Source: Turbatrix aceti
Lineage: Eukaryota; Nematoda; Chromadorea; Rhabditida; Panagrolaimidae
DNA length: 64,000 nt
Reading direction: 5' to 3'
NCBI GenBank assembly: GCA_963969345.1
Contig: OZ017767.1
Location: 310,001 to 374,000 of the forward strand
The notes beneath the pieces were generated by a model that saw nothing but the letters and a program-made list of their open reading frames with translations, did not search any database and was not told the DNA's origin. Within the stretch, counting starts at the first letter, position 1. Each line of letters starts with the position of its first letter. Position numbers and translations under genes: made by a program. This document shows positions 54,138-64,000 of this stretch, piece after piece.

Positions 54138-57100
54138 TTTTTTGGGATTCTTTTTTGTTAGCTGTCAATTAGAAGTGTTTTAGCTGTGTTAAATAAAATT
54201 GTGCGCCGGTAACGAGAACCGTTTTTTGCCTCAAAAGATGTGAAAATTAAAAAAAAACCAATAAAGATAAAAATTGTGCAAAAACGAATGGGGAAAAATT
54301 CCAGTTCTTTGTTTGACGTTCTAAAAATATTTAAAGTAAGTGAAGTTGAACGTAAATTTTTGAAACTCGCTTATTGGGCGCAACAGAATAGATCACGAAT
54401 AAATAAATTAAATTTGAAATAAAAAATAGTAGTTTTTTGTATTTCTCAGACCTAAGACAAACATTAGAATTTTTTTAAGACAAAAAATAAAACCGCGAGC
54501 ACAAAAACTGTTTTCAGTTTCTGTGCAAATTATCGTAAAATCAGCAAGCTTACCGAATATATTTTCTCAACCCTGAAACCTGCCTAAAATTGCAAGTAAA
54601 TTAAATAAAAATTATCGTATCACCCCGCTCAATGCCCTAGGCCTCTTTGTGGCAAATGAAGCCATCGTTTTTGCCAATTTTTTAAATTCGATAAATCATT
54701 TTTAATAGCAATCGTAAGAACAAAACTGGTGGAACGGTAAAATGTCAAAGGCAAAATTATTTATAAAAAAAAGACGCTTGCAAACAAACACACCACACCG
54801 ATCATACGCCGAAGCCAATGGGACAAGAAGAACAATGATCGCGGTAATGAATGACGTTAAATGGATTTTTCTTCTTCTTTTCCAGTATTAACTATCCCTG
54901 CATCTATCCATCAGCGGAAGTGGCAACCAAAAAATGTTACATGGCGCGTTCTAGTCCAATCTAGTCTGGTCTCTCCATCCCCCATCAAATCAAGCGCGGC
55001 AAGCAGGCATGCAAGCACAAAGGCGTGTTGTGGTAAAACAACTTATCCAATGTTTCACGTGTGCCTCCTCTGCGCGCCCGGGTCTGCGTGCAATCAATCA
55101 GCTGCTATACCAGAACAATTGGCAATAATTACAAAAACATCATTTATTTTATGAATTGGAACTTTAAAAAAATTTACACCGGTTTTGAGCATGAAAGCAA
55201 AATTAGTCTTCAGGTAATTTTTATATAATTTGGGTGCTTAAAACATTTTTTTAACATTCTAAATAATGTTTCAATATGTACGATAGAAAGAATTTTAACA
55301 AATAAACGTCTACCACGCTTCATAAAAATTGTAATCGCTACTGTCTGGTTTTGTGGAGAAAAGATATTAGCAGGACTAATTACGCACAAAAGGTGTGTGT
55401 ACACGTACTACATACATACATAGACAAAGGTTATTATAGTTTTTTGCACTCACTCAAGTTCATCTAGGGGTATGAGCAATTGTGTCAATAAAAAGGGAAA
55501 AAAATTAGTAACAGTAAAAAAATTTTATTGAAGTTAAAATTAAAGGCGGATTCAAAATTTCTTAAGGATTTTATTTAGACGAGTAAAAGCTTTATCACGG
55601 AAAAACTTTTTTTGATAAAAAAAATAATGGTGTAAAAAAAATTTTTGATTACCAAAAAAAGTCAAATAATTTAAGCAAATAGAAGCAAAACAGACGATTT
55701 TAGCGTGCAAAAAAACGCCAAAAACCACTAGTCCCATCTTGAGAAGGTAACAAAATTCTAAAATGAAGGTCGACGCACTTTTTTACACACAACACCTGTC
55801 GTGCGCGCGTTTTTACACAGAAGTGTGAGTATGAACTTAAAAATTTGTAAATAACTCTTTTCAAATTTCCTGTTTTCAGACGTTCATAAAAAATTCAAAA
55901 ATTAATTTATGATCAAAGCTGCATAACAAAAATCTAACAAAAATGAAAAAAAACCGTTCTTTCTTCATTTTTTAGACCCCCACTCCTCCCGAGTTCCTTT
56001 CAACACAAACATAACGTTTGATTATTATATAAATACGTAAAGATTATTATACCATCAAACACATGTCATTGCAAAAAAAAAGCACATAAATTTTTCATAC
56101 TCATAGGATAACTCCTTAATTAGTGACCAAAAAAGTTTAATTGTGAGAAAGTAAATCTGCAAATTTGTATTAAATCCCACGAAGGATCGCGGGGATAAAA
56201 CAGGTACCCTGAGAACGGTTAAAAAATCTTAAATCCGACGTCATCAATTCGAATGAAAAAAAACACACATTACCTAATGAATGACCTACCAAACAGAAGA
56301 GAAACATTTTTTCTGCCTGTGGTCAGGCGACATCGCATCACCGTAATCCGTAATAAAGTCAATGTCAGAGTAGTACTATTTAAAATTCATGTTGTTCGTG
56401 CGCGAAAAGTGGGTTTACTTTTTTTGTTTTTTTTTGATTCACCGGTTAGCCACCCCCGAACCGGACAGTCGACGATAAGACGCCCTTCAGTTGTCTTCCT
56501 TTCCTAGAAGCAAGTTATAAGTTGCTCCCGTGTGTGTCAAGCCCCTTGCTGTCACCTTGTTGGTTTTTGGGAGTCGTGTACGGGACAGAAGAGTCAGCCA
56601 GGCAGTTGTTAACGGGGTCATGACCATTGGGTTAGTTTGTTAACTTTTTTTCATTTCCTTTTTTCTTGCTATGTTCAATTAAATCGTAACTTACAATTTA
56701 CTTCCTTTGCTGCTGGTAGTGTCCTTGCAGAAAAATGGACGCACAAAATTAGGTGATAGCAGTAATGAGATTATTGACCTTGTAACTTTCAGTCGAGGAC
56801 AGAAAAACACGTTGATCACCAAAAAAGGCGTGCTGCAATAAAATGTCTATTTAGAACAATGAACTGCGAACAAAAAGAGCGAATAAAGGGGTTACGACAA
56901 AAAAAATACATCAAGTACGTTGTTTTTTATACATCAGCTGAAGTATTTAGAACATGTGTGGAAAATAAAAAGTGCAATTTTGGAAAAAATCAGAGTAGAA
57001 TTGAACACAAGCATAACTTGAAAATACCAGAAAATCGGCCTTGAATCAACAAAACTTCGTTTTGTTACAACAATGAGAAAATTATTTTAAAAGAAAAATT

Positions 57101-58085
57101 AAATAATTTGATACTACAATAATTTTCTGATGATACAAAAAAATTATAAAAAGAGCGATCTTTTTTGGTGAAATCAATAAATACTCCAATCAACCGTAAC
57201 AAAGAAAGCTCTTAACACAATCAATGATGTAGTCCAAGCACTTCAAATGGAGTGATGATCACCTTGAGGACAAATTTAAATCAAAATCAAGTGAGTAATC
57301 GACAGTCTAGCGCCTATCTTTGTACTGGCTCATTCTTTGATGTAAGTGGAATGTGACAAGGATAACAAAAAAAACATTTTTTGTTTACATGGTTGACTGA
57401 TTTTGTCTTTTTGACAAGTTAAAAAAATATAAAAACCATACAATTTAAAAAAATTATATCTATTGTATATAAAAAAAATGATAGATTGAGATGAGAGGTA
57501 ACAAAAATCATTCAAAAATAATATAACTATGTTTAAACTAATTTTAGAAATCAGTCGACCAAGAATCCCGTACAGTATGGTCAGACGAGTCGTAACACGA
57601 TCGTGACAAAATCTGTTATCTCTGCCTCCAAGTAAAGCAACAATAAATATTTTTTTTTCACATTCCGACTATAAAAATAAGTATTTTTTCATTGTGAAAA
57701 ATTAACAAGCTGTCTGAAGTGCGAACACTTCTGACGCATCTCCGGGGAAAAAGATAAGTGAAAACAGGAATAAATGTTCACAAAAAAAGTTTCTGGTCGG
57801 TAACGGAAAAAATATCCCATCAACTTTCAAAGGGCACCAACCTATTTTTTGGGTTACGATACACTCAAAATGTGCTGAAAATCCGAGCTCTATGAAAAAG
57901 TTTGTTATCTGAGATTTGAAAAAAAAATCTAAATTGTGCGAAAAAAGAGATCACTTGAACTTCAATTTACACATTTACGTACAAAAATTGTGAAGAGCGG
58001 CATGGATTGCTCGCATCTCCGTCGCTCATTCATCCTCGTTAATGTTTTTGGGGGAAGTTTGAGCTTTTTTTTTCGACTTATCGAA
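54138..58085. other. Long AT-rich intergenic region
   Basis: Nearly 4 kb without a supported gene. Short open frames lack ATG context and splice partners. A somewhat GC-richer patch at 54790-55120 shows no recognisable protein or RNA. I did not recognise any conserved microRNA. Confidence 0.5.
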
Positions 58086-58334
58086 TTAGAGCTCTTCGAT
58101 AAATTTCTCGTCCTCAAACCAAGGTCGCCTCCGCCATCGACCGCCCTGCTCTGTCACTTGTTTGCCCTCCTCCCTCATCGTGGGATAGGGGCAGTTGCAG
58201 TTAATCGGCGCGTTGTACATGCTCATGAGCAACGGTAGGGGACAAAAACCCGTTAATAACGCGTGTAATTTCTTCCACCGTTGCATAAACATGGAAGACG
58301 TTGTAATCTGATATACATACCTGTCGAGGTCATC
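58086..58334 (-). CDS. Possible small gene downstream of PRKRIP1 (structure unresolved)
   Basis: A TTTTTTTTCAAG acceptor-like site is followed 15 nt later by an ATG at about 58334 (MTST, then a GTATGT donor-like sequence). A coding-like, GC-richer stretch extends to a stop at 58086. Its last frame contains CNCPYPTMREEGKQVTE, GGRWRRRPWFEDEKF and ends EEL. It begins about 257 nt after the PRKRIP1 stop on the same strand, which would fit a downstream operon gene. No splice model convincingly links the ATG to the final frame, so this may be a small gene I could not resolve or not a gene at all. Confidence 0.25.
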   Translation of the reverse strand, partial: DDLDRYVYQITTSSMFMQRWKKLHALLTGFCPLPLLMSMYNAPINCNCPYPTMREEGKQVTEQGGRWRRRPWFEDEKFIEEL

Positions 58335-58591
58335 TTGGCGGGTGAACGCTTGAAAAAAAATTGAACCGCTGTTTGGCTAAAAAAACGACTGAAAAAGAAA
58401 CAAAATAAAAGATAAACACCAGTGCGTGCGCACTTTTAATGTTACCTGCAACGAATCTTATTCAGGATTACGATCATCTCTTCCCCTTAATCTTTCGTGT
58501 CTTTCCATGCATAAATTACCTTCATTTTAAGTCAAAACAAACAAATAACCCACAAAACGTACAATATATGCCAAGCTTAGGAAAACGACAG

Positions 58592-59785
58592 TTAATCCGT
58601 TACTTGAGGGCCGTCCGGCTTCACTTCTGGGAAAGCTTGAGGTCCGTGCTCATCAGGCTTCTCGGGATCAGTCTCCGGATCATCGGGCCCAGCTTTGGCA
58701 GCATTAGCAGTCTCCGTTTCCTTCTCCTCGTTGGCAGCGCTTTCATTTTTCTGAGATCCAGCAGCATCGGATGAATCGCTGTCGTCGTTGCTATCATCAT
58801 CGTCGTCTGTGTTATCGTTGGAAGTGTTACGGGACTTTTTCTGCAAATATGAGTAATTTATAATCGTTTATCGCTTAAAATAGGAAAAATGATAATCAGC
58901 GTGTCCTTTTAATGAGAAGAGACCAACTAATTGAAAATAAATTTCGGGATTCATAACAAAAACTCCAAAGAGTCGCAGATTCATAACGATAACATAAAAA
59001 ATCTGCCAAAGATAAAAATGTGAAATTTCGAGATTCAAAACGTAAAAATCAAAAAAATGTTTGAAAAAAAATAGCGACAACAAAGGCCTAAGTCGCAGAT
59101 AACGTCAAAAAAAATCACCAAGAATACAAAACCTTACTGCGCAATTTTACGATCAGAATTCGTTTCGTGGTCACCTAACGAAAAAATAAAAACGGAAAAA
59201 ATACAGTGTTCTTTTGTTTTCCATTGGCATCGTATTCAATTCAGCGCTCAAGCAAGTAAAAACTGTCCCTGATGTTAGAAAAGCCCATAAAAGTGCGAAC
59301 TTACAGCTTTCTTCGAAGCCTTGAGCTTTTCCTTCCTCCGCTGCCGTTTAGCTCTTTTTTTAGCCGTTCTCGCGTCGTCTGCTTCCTTCTTAGCAGCAAC
59401 TGTCGCGTTGTACTCATCTTCGAGTTGCTTCTTCTTGTCCAGGTATTCCAAGTGACGCCACCTATTCTCTTCTTTCCGCTTGTTGTTACGATAGATGTGA
59501 AATTCAGCTGATCCCGCGGCAGCCGACGAGCCAACGACGTTTCGGACCATCTCCGGTGGTTCGGGTGGCGGAGGAGTTTTCTTGCGCTCCGGAATCTGTA
59601 CAATTTTTTCCTGAAAGTTGACAGATAACGTAAAACAGGGAAATATCGTAAAACCAACTTACAGGATGTTCTTGAAGTTTTCTAAGCTGTATCCTCATGA
59701 CATCATATTCAGTCTTGGCCATACGCTCTTCTTTAAGATCATTAGCGCGTTTTCGACGATGGGCACGAAGCTCGTTGGTGTCCAT
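58592..59785 (-). CDS. PRKRIP1: PRKRIP1 homologue (spliceosome-associated protein)
   Basis: Three exons (59785-59663, 59610-59305, 58840-58592) encode 225 residues. The core matches PRKRIP1: KLQEHPEKIVQIPERK, the diagnostic block EMVRNVVGSSAAAGSAEFHI followed by YRNNKRKEE, then a long charged helix (KQLEDEYNATVAAKKEADD) and a highly basic run (AKKRAKRQRRKEKLKASKK). Exon 3 adds an acidic tail (DDDDDSNDDSDSSD, then Glu/Pro/Asp-rich). The human protein is found on the catalytic spliceosome and was first described as a PKR interactor in the nucleus. The basic region is the likely nuclear or nucleolar signal. Intron 2 is 464 nt; intron 1 is 52 nt. Confidence 0.88.
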
Positions 59786-60353
59786 GGTTGTGAGATAATG
59801 AAAGCCGGCGAAAACAACGCAGAAAACTCGAAAAAAAGAAAAGAGCGCAGTTGTTGGGTTCGTTTTGCCAAAGAAAAAAATCTTGGGCAATTTTCTCCAT
59901 TTTTTTAGGCTTTTTCTTGCCAAAATGTGTTCTGATTACTTGTTTTTGCTTGAAATCGATCGAGCAATGCCTTGGCAACAGTTAGGCATTAAATCTGTCA
60001 ACAATCGATCAAATCTAGAAAAAGTGCACTTCGTCATGCAATGTTTCTCTCAAAAAATCGTAATTATCCCCCAAAATGCATTTCTCCTCTCCTGGCTTCA
60101 CCTGTCTTCATGCACGCAATACAAACACACACTTGAATAAATCATCATCCCCTTCAGATGTTCCGGAAATTCGGAAAACACTGGATCCATCCCCTCAAGC
60201 AGCGGTAGTCAAGTGCGTGCGCACTCGGCCATGTGTGTACCCTCACTTACGCAACAAAGATGCTTGTCCGTCATACCCTCTCTTTCAAAATAAGCCAAAA
60301 AGTGTGCTCTCTCACGTGCGACGTGCGTCTGCTTTTTCGCTGCAAGGCCATGA

Positions 60354-60386
60354 TTCCGGAACGTTCTGGGACGTTCGCGAACTTTT
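60354..60386 (+). promoter_or_regulatory. Heat-shock element, seven contiguous units
   Basis: Seven alternating 5-bp units in unbroken register: TTC-GAA-TTC-GGA-TTC-GAA-TTT, each separated by 2 nt. Five are perfect and two have one mismatch. HSF1 trimers bind such arrays. It lies about 125 bp upstream of the hsp90 TATA box. Confidence 0.85.
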
Positions 60387-60416
60387 CGTTTTGTAGGGAG
60401 GCAAGCGCCACCCTCC

Positions 60417-60429
60417 TTCTCGAACATTC
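60417..60429 (+). promoter_or_regulatory. Heat-shock element, three perfect units
   Basis: TTCTCGAACATTC is a perfect TTCnnGAAnnTTC site, about 80 bp upstream of the TATA box. Confidence 0.85.
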
Positions 60430-60490
60430 GTCGCTGCACGTTTTCCCCTTGTCTTTCTTCATTCGTTGCCTGGTTTTCGCGTTTCGTCTA

Positions 60491-60498
60491 GAATTTTC
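60491..60498 (+). promoter_or_regulatory. Heat-shock half site pair
   Basis: GAATTTTC (GAAnnTTC) lies 13 bp upstream of the TATA box. Two units alone are weak, but they fit with the two stronger sites. Confidence 0.5.
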
Positions 60499-60510
60499 TT
60501 TTTTTCGAGC

Positions 60511-60517
60511 TATATAA
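60511..60517 (+). promoter_or_regulatory. hsp90 TATA box
   Basis: TATATAA in the context GAGCTATATAAGCG is the clear core promoter, 208 nt upstream of the acceptor before the start codon. The 5' leader therefore contains an intron or receives a spliced leader at the CTTTTCAG ending at 60718. Confidence 0.85.
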
Positions 60518-60724
60518 GCGTGCTTCTGGTTTTCCGTCTCCTTCAAACGTTCTGCTGCTGTCGATCGCTCGCCTGTTTGTTCCTTTCTTTCCTCTTGTGG
60601 TCAGTCACTGCCGATTGACTCCTTGGCCTACTTTCTGCGTCATTTCACCCGTTATCCGCGATTTTCGGTCTCGGTTTCCCGATTTTCTGAGCGTTATTGA
60701 ATTCTCTTCTCTTTTCAGAAAATC

Positions 60725-63058
60725 ATGGCTGACGTTGATGCTCAAAACAACGCTGGAGGCGAGACCTTTGCCTTCCAGGCGGAGATCGCCCAACTGATGA
60801 GTCTGATCATCAATACGTTCTACAGCAACAAGGAAATCTTCCTTCGTGAATTGATCAGCAACTCGTCGGATGCTCTCGACAAGATCCGCTACCAGGCGCT
60901 CACCGATGCCAGCGAACTTGACTCTGGCAAGGAACTCTACATCAAGATCACCCCCAACAAGGCTGATCGCACCCTCACCATCCTGGATACCGGTATCGGC
61001 ATGACCAAGGCTGACCTTGTCAACAACCTGGGTACCATTGCCAAGTCCGGCACGAAGGCTTTCATGGAAGCTCTTCAGGTATGTTTTTAGCCGTTTTTGA
61101 TGACCAGTGTTTATTTTGTCTATTTTTGTAGGCTGGCGCTGACATCAGCATGATTGGTCAGTTCGGTGTTGGTTTCTACTCCGCTTTCCTCGTTGCCGAT
61201 CGCGTTGTCGTCCTCTCCAAGAACAACGACGACGAATGCTACCAGTGGGAATCCTCTGCCGGCGGATCGTTCTCGATCAAGACCGTCAACGATCCCGAAC
61301 TCACCCGTGGAACCAAGATCATCCTCCACATCAAGGAAGATCAGCTCGAGTTCATTGAAGACCGTCGCATCAAGGACATCGTGAAGAAGCACTCTCAGTT
61401 CATCGGGTATCCCATCAAGCTCGTTGTCGAGAAGGAACGCGAAAAGGAAATCAGCGACGACGAAGCTGAAGATGAAGAGAAGAAGGAGGAGACCGAAGAC
61501 AAGCCTAAGGAAGTCAACGAGGACGGCGTCGAGGTCACCGAAGGCGAAAAGGATGAGAAGAAGGACGAAAAGAAGAAGAAGAAGATCAAGGAAAAGTACC
61601 TCGAGGACGAAGAACTCAACAAGACCAAGCCTATCTGGACCCGCAACCCCGATGACATCACCAACGAGGAATACGCGGAGTTCTACAAGAGCCTGTCCAA
61701 CGATTGGGAAGACCACCTTGCCGTCAAGCACTTCTCCGTTGAGGGTCAGCTCGAATTCCGGTGAGTTACATTTTTATTTTAAAATTGTTTGATTTTACTG
61801 GGTTCTTTTCTTTTTAGCGCCCTTCTCTTTGTTCCCCAGCGTGCTCCTTTCGATCTCTTCGAGAACAAGAAGAGCAAGAACTCGATCAAGCTCTACGTCC
61901 GTCGCGTTTTCATCATGGAGAACTGCGAGGAGCTCATGCCCGAGTACCTCAACTTCATCAAGGGTGTCGTCGACTCCGAAGATCTTCCCCTGAACATCTC
62001 CCGTGAAATGCTCCAACAGTCGAAGATCCTGAAGGTCATCCGCAAAAACCTTGTCAAGAAGTGCGTTCAACTCTTCGAGGAGATCGCCGAAGACAAGGAC
62101 AACTTCAAGAAGTTCTACGAGCAGTTCGGCAAGAACATCAAGGTTGGTTTTATTCATCATTTGTACCCGACAGTCTTTACCTTATTTTTTTTAGCTCGGC
62201 ATCCACGAAGACTCGACCAACCGCAAGAAGCTCAGCGAGTTCCTTCGCTTTTACACCTCTGCTTCCGGAGACGAGATGGTTTCCCTCAACGACTACGTTG
62301 CGCGCATGAAGGACAACCAGACCGCCATCTACTTCATCACCGGCGAGAACCGCGAGGTCGTTGGCAACTCTGCCTTCGTCGAGCGTGTCAAGAAGCGTGG
62401 ATTCGAGGTCGTCTACATGGTTGACCCCATCGACGAGTACTGCGTCCAGCAGCTCAAGGAATTCGACGGCAAGAAGCTGGTCTCTGTCACCAAGGAAGGC
62501 CTCGAACTCCCCGAATCCGAAGACGAGAAGAAGAAGTTCGAGGAAGACAAGGTCAAGTACGAAACCCTCTGCAAGGTCATGCAGGACATCCTCGACAAGA
62601 AGGTCCAGAAGGTCACCGTCTCCAACCGCCTTGAGCACTCTCCTTGCTGCATCGTCACCTCGGAGTACGGCTGGTCTGCCAACATGGAGCGCATCATGAA
62701 GGCTCAGGCTCTTCGTGATTCGTCGACGATGGGCTACATGGCGTCCAAGAAGCACCTCGAGATCAACCCCGAGCACTCAGTCATCAAAAACCTTCGCGAG
62801 CGCATCGAAGCCGATAAGGACGACAAGGCTGCCAAGGATCTCATTGTTCTCCTCTACGAGACCTCGCTCCTGACGTCTGGCTTCTCGCTTGAAGACCCCA
62901 AGTCCCACGCCGACCGCATTTACCGCATGATCAAGCTTGGCCTCGACATCGGAGACGACGAAGACGATGCTCTTGCCGCTGGTCCCAGCACAGCTGCTGC
63001 CGACGTCAAGGTTGAGGGTGCTGAAGACGACGCGTCTCGCATGGAAGAGGTCGACTAA
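60725..63058 (+). CDS. daf-21: Cytosolic heat shock protein Hsp90
   Basis: Four exons (60725-61078, 61132-61760, 61818-62142, 62195-63058; introns 52-57 nt) encode 723 residues, normal for Hsp90 alpha/beta. The N-terminal ATPase domain has E42 in [12 protein letters not shown] (water activator), D88 in LDTGIGM (adenine binding) and [16 protein letters not shown] charged Lys/Glu linker (about 220-270) follows. Then the middle domain ([27 protein letters not shown] with the catalytic Arg) and the dimerisation domain, ending in MEEVD, which binds TPR co-chaperones. The C. elegans orthologue is daf-21, and this protein matches it closely over most of its length. Codons strongly prefer C in third position, unlike neighbouring genes, as expected for very high expression. 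Promoter heat-shock elements indicate HSF control. Confidence 0.99.
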
Positions 63059-63420
63059 GATTGACTCGCATATTTCTACCACTCGTGTGGAAGTCATCGG
63101 CTTCTTACTAATGCGATCTCTTCTATCCTGTTTTCTTAATCTATTAATAAGCCCCCTTCATCCCTAGTGTCCGTGATCTGCTCCTGTTTTTCTCGTTCTT
63201 AAGGTATACATGAATTTTGTTGAATTTTAGCCTGATGGTAGATTGATTGGGGTTGGAAAAGTTGGCAGAACAAAGGTTTATATTTTATTCTTTGTGTATA
63301 ATAGTTATAATTTAAAATATGTGAGCAATTTGGGGAATATGGAAACAAATTATCCGGGATGAGATATGCGCACTGTTTTTGGCAGAATGAGGTGGACGGG
63401 GATAGACGGAGTACTGCTCT
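63059..63420. other. Convergent 3' regions of hsp90 and the MAM gene
   Basis: About 360 bp holding the 3' ends of two convergent genes. AT-rich, with no further feature recognised. Confidence 0.45.
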
Positions 63421-64000
63421 CTACCACTGACGATGTTTTTTCTTTCGTCCAACTGACGACGGCGAGGGCAACCCGAGTGCATCGATCGGCGAACAAAAGC
63501 TTCCATTATTGATGTTTTCTACCCGAATGTTGTCGACAGCGAGGTAGAGATTCTGCCTCACTTTCGCAGCAATGAAATAGACCTTCTCGGTGCCAGGTGG
63601 CATGAAGAGGCTCTCGTGCACGTGCCAGTACTTGTTCGCTTCCAGAGGTGGATTGGAGTATGGGCAGTCTTCGTACGTGTTCAGGCAGATCTGCAAGGAG
63701 TTTTTTAGTTATATGAGGCGAGTAATGGGGTACCTTGAGCTGCGGACCCATAGACCGCGAATACAGGTCAAAGATCAGGTAAGCGGGGTCGTTGAGTTTG
63801 AATCGCGGGGATTCGAGGACAAAGACTTCTTCTGAGAGGTCGCTGCCGTCGATACCCACGTACACGTAGCCGGCTGGAATTTTAATTAAAATTTAGAACT
63901 TTTTTTTTAATTTTTTTTTTGCAAAAAAAATTGAACACTTACAATTTCGATTATCATTAGGATTGTGTCGATGAATTCCAGTATGTGGATTGCCGAGTAG
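63421..64000 (-). CDS. MAM-domain protein, 3' part (runs off the window)
   Basis: Three 3' exons are visible: 64000-63943 (open at the window edge), 63873-63734 and 63690-63421. They encode SGYVYVGIDGSDLSEEVFVL, LIFDLYSRSMGPQLKICL, NKYWHVHESLFMPPGTEKVY and NLYLAVDNIRVEN, ending in a basic tail GRKKKHRQW. The order of the 'LxxxMG..LKICL' strand, the 'W..V...L.P' stretch, the 'AAKV' strand and the 'LAVDNIRV..C' ending is that of a MAM domain, an extracellular adhesion and dimerisation module. The N-terminal part, and so the overall protein type (secreted or membrane), lies beyond the window. Confidence 0.75.

Noticed and set aside
54861..55154. 97-codon plus-strand frame in the long intergenic region
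   Set aside because: No homology recognised, no neighbouring exons, and low-information composition.
58321..58333. Apparent 13-nt GT...AG gap that would fuse two open segments downstream of PRKRIP1
   Set aside because: It is far below any plausible intron length. The match of phase is most likely chance, so only a low-confidence gene is listed there.
61120..61731. 203-codon antisense frame inside hsp90, and similar antisense frames at 62177-62776
   Set aside because: These are shadows caused by the strong C-ending codon bias of hsp90 on the other strand.

Overview
This window reads as nuclear DNA of a nematode. Cytosolic Hsp90 (60.7-63.1 kb) is very close to nematode DAF-21 and ends in MEEVD. 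One gene carries the nematode-specific ground-like domain. Introns are mostly 42-62 nt with GTAAGT-like donors and TTTCAG-like acceptors. Several ATGs sit only 2-11 nt after a splice acceptor, as expected for spliced-leader trans-splicing, and one gene pair has operon-like spacing. I cannot name the species. All gene models were built by eye from splice signals and reading frame; every multi-exon model keeps frame across all junctions.

Layout. 1-11333: nearly seven almost identical copies of a 1695-bp non-coding tandem repeat, open at the left edge and ending in a 200-N gap. 11.75-15.58 kb (minus): a TTLL5-type tubulin polyglutamylase followed 221 nt later by a MED28-like Mediator subunit, a likely operon. 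15.97-18.30 kb (plus): an ASPSCR1/TUG-like UBX protein. 18.97-20.38 kb (minus): a two-exon Ly6/uPAR GPI-anchored protein. 24.0-25.5 kb (minus): a TWIK-type two-pore K+ channel. 28.4 kb: a one-exon secreted Tyr-rich peptide precursor. 28.8-31.6 kb (minus): a single-pass membrane protein and a secreted ground-like protein. 33.2-35.3 kb (plus): an SLC37-type sugar-phosphate exchanger.

36.0-38.5 kb: a 428-bp GC-rich hAT-like MITE and a 1187-bp foldback element, both with perfect 8-bp target-site duplications, flank a two-exon secreted protein. 39.2-40.5 kb: a chemoreceptor-like 7TM protein with a GC-AG intron. 41.9-47.7 kb: an ENPP ectonucleotidase whose third intron holds a recently inserted, internally deleted LTR retrotransposon. 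48.0-48.9 kb: a trypsin-like protease. 49.0-54.1 kb (minus): an unusual zinc-finger/small-heat-shock fusion, a membrane-anchored mercaptopyruvate sulfurtransferase and a proline-rich protein. 58.6-59.8 kb (minus): a PRKRIP1 homologue. 60.3-63.1 kb (plus): hsp90 with a heat-shock-element promoter. 63.4-64.0 kb (minus): the 3' end of a MAM-domain gene.

The genes form no single pathway. The notable themes are recent mobile-element activity (three elements with intact target-site duplications, one with LTRs differing at one position), the homogeneous 1.7-kb satellite, and two unusual domain combinations (zinc finger plus alpha-crystallin; transmembrane anchor plus tandem rhodanese).
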